A DNA stretch of 64,000 nt from Phytophthora sp. 'mugwort' (taxonomy: Eukaryota; Oomycota; Peronosporomycetes; Peronosporales; Peronosporaceae). The notes under the pieces are model-generated. The model had not been told where the DNA came from and searched no databases. It worked only from the letters and a program-made list of their open reading frames with translations. The DNA lies in contig JAUCEF010000004.1 in the NCBI GenBank assembly GCA_033558025.1, positions 1,178,001 to 1,242,000 on the forward strand. The letters are read 5' to 3'. Within the stretch, counting starts at the first letter, position 1. Each line of letters begins with the position of its first letter. Positions 62,897 through 64,000 of this stretch are shown here, in pieces. A program made the translations under genes and the position numbers.

Positions 62897-64000
62897 TAAC
62901 TAAATCGTACAGTACTGTATAACTATATCGTATAGGATTTGTTGATTTCGGCATCATGTTGTTTCCACATATTGTGCCTTGCACAGATTTTGCCTGAACT
63001 GTCATCTCGGCTTCCGCGACAAATAAAACTGGTAATAAAAACAATGCATGACTAATAAATCTAGGCCTTTGTCCAGGGCACCTCCCATCCGTTCATAAAC
63101 AAAGTTACCACCGTACAGCAAATGGCGACGATTTACTATAGGTTATGTGGAAATGCCGATCTAAAACGGCAGTTCGGTCATTTTGGAGCGTTAAATCGAT
63201 GTTGTTGTAGCAGCTGATCAGAGATGTGAGCCTTTGAAGCAATGCTGCTATCTGCATTAAATGTGCTCATTTTATTTTAAATCGATCTACTCTCACTACG
63301 AAAGCGGACACTTTCTTGGATGCAAACCACAATACTTAGTGTGCTTTGCAAACTTTTTCTGGTCCGGAAAATAATTAACAGTTAGATTTTTCTTGAGCAA
63401 ATCAATATGATTGCTCAAAGCTTCCATTAATGAGATTTTGATTGGTAAAACGTATTATGACCTGGATGCATTATTTTGTGATTGTAGTGATTAGCAGGGA
63501 AAATCAATTCTCTTTCTCCGGGAATATTTATTCTGTATTTACTGGAAAAACAAGTGTGCCTTTCTGCCAAAACGACCTCCGTTTTAGGGTCCTACGTAGG
63601 AAGAGGCGTCTTGCGAAAGCCCTCCTAACTGACTAAATACCTACGTCTAGATTTAGCCCTACCCTCGTCTGACACATATGCCATTTCATACCTGATCCGC
63701 TGGTAGCTCTTTCGGACGTCCAAATAGCCGATGAATTGTGGCCCTTCGGTCCTAAATTCGTTAAAAGGTGGTCCTTCGTCCAAATTCGAGCCCATCTGTA
63801 TCCGTGCCGGACATATGTCGGACCACCTATCGATTATACTAGATTTTGTATACCTGTCGGTACATCCCGACACATTTCGGCCCACCCCGCTTTTCTATGG
63901 ATTTCATTCGTTTGGTTACACAACTACCCGGAGCGTGCAGCCGTCAGTCGCTTGCTCCACCGTCTCCTGCTGATTCAGTCACCGTGCGCCCTCGGCATTG
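62897..64000. other. AT-rich region without genes
   Basis: No convincing frame. The text around 63154-63187 and 63564-63592 is partly inverted-complementary (CCAAAAYGACC...CCGTTTTAG), so a decayed MITE of about 440 bp is possible. The end of the window (63,700-63,900) has CGGACCACC and CGGCCCACC-like words resembling the repeat near 7,010-7,300. Confidence 0.35.

Overview
The window looks like nuclear DNA of an oomycete, most likely Phytophthora or a close peronosporalean relative. Support: short GT-AG introns (61-197 bp), compact intergenic gaps, oomycete-type initiator motifs (TCATTYY followed by CAATT-like sequence) upstream of several genes, flagellar genes expected of a zoospore-forming organism, and chromodomain Ty3/gypsy, MULE, Tc1/mariner, pogo-like and LINE remnants. 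The species cannot be fixed from sequence alone. There are no prokaryotic features and no CRISPR array.

Layout. Positions 1-22,100 are a gene-poor graveyard of mobile DNA: a decayed repeat-family ORF, a CENP-B-type DNA-binding remnant and a C48/Ulp1-like protease remnant (60-2600); a Tc1/mariner remnant (to about 3515); a MULE transposase remnant (4800-6230); an ORF with one in-frame stop (6301-6862); a tRNA-derived SINE-like head (7308 on); a decayed acidic ORF on the + strand (10585-12048); and a decayed Ty3/gypsy element on the - strand (12352 to about 21790). The gypsy is split by a clean 1274-bp inverted-repeat transposon with a 3-bp target duplication. A perfect 33-bp hairpin (22031-22115) lies at the edge of this zone.

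Positions 22,481-54,422 are gene-dense: complex I MWFE-like subunit, a small unknown ORF, a six-knuckle CNBP-like protein, lipase maturation factor, TFIIIA-like nine-finger protein, cytochrome P450, ARL6/BBS3, CFAP20, ATP-dependent PEPCK, a small ubiquitin-fold-like protein divergent from a BRCA2 homologue with nine near-identical BRC repeats, a coiled-coil protein, a MED28-like protein, a PLP aminotransferase, an ankyrin-DHHC palmitoyltransferase, an APC15-like acidic protein, a SYLF/zinc-ribbon protein, complex III QCR8, and a secreted type I membrane protein with 11-residue repeats carrying N-glycosylation sequons. A second repeat island (54,541-58,700) has a GC-rich palindrome family and a 5'-truncated LINE. 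The right end holds two tandem TMEM198-like membrane protein genes, then a pogo-like fragment and AT-rich sequence without genes.

The genes are mostly independent housekeeping units, not a pathway cluster. Functional links worth noting are the convergent ciliary pair ARL6/CFAP20, the divergent BRCA2/ubiquitin-like pair sharing a 135-bp promoter, and the tandem TMEM198-like duplication that kept its initiator. Exon structures and most family assignments were made by eye from splice signals and motifs, without any database search.
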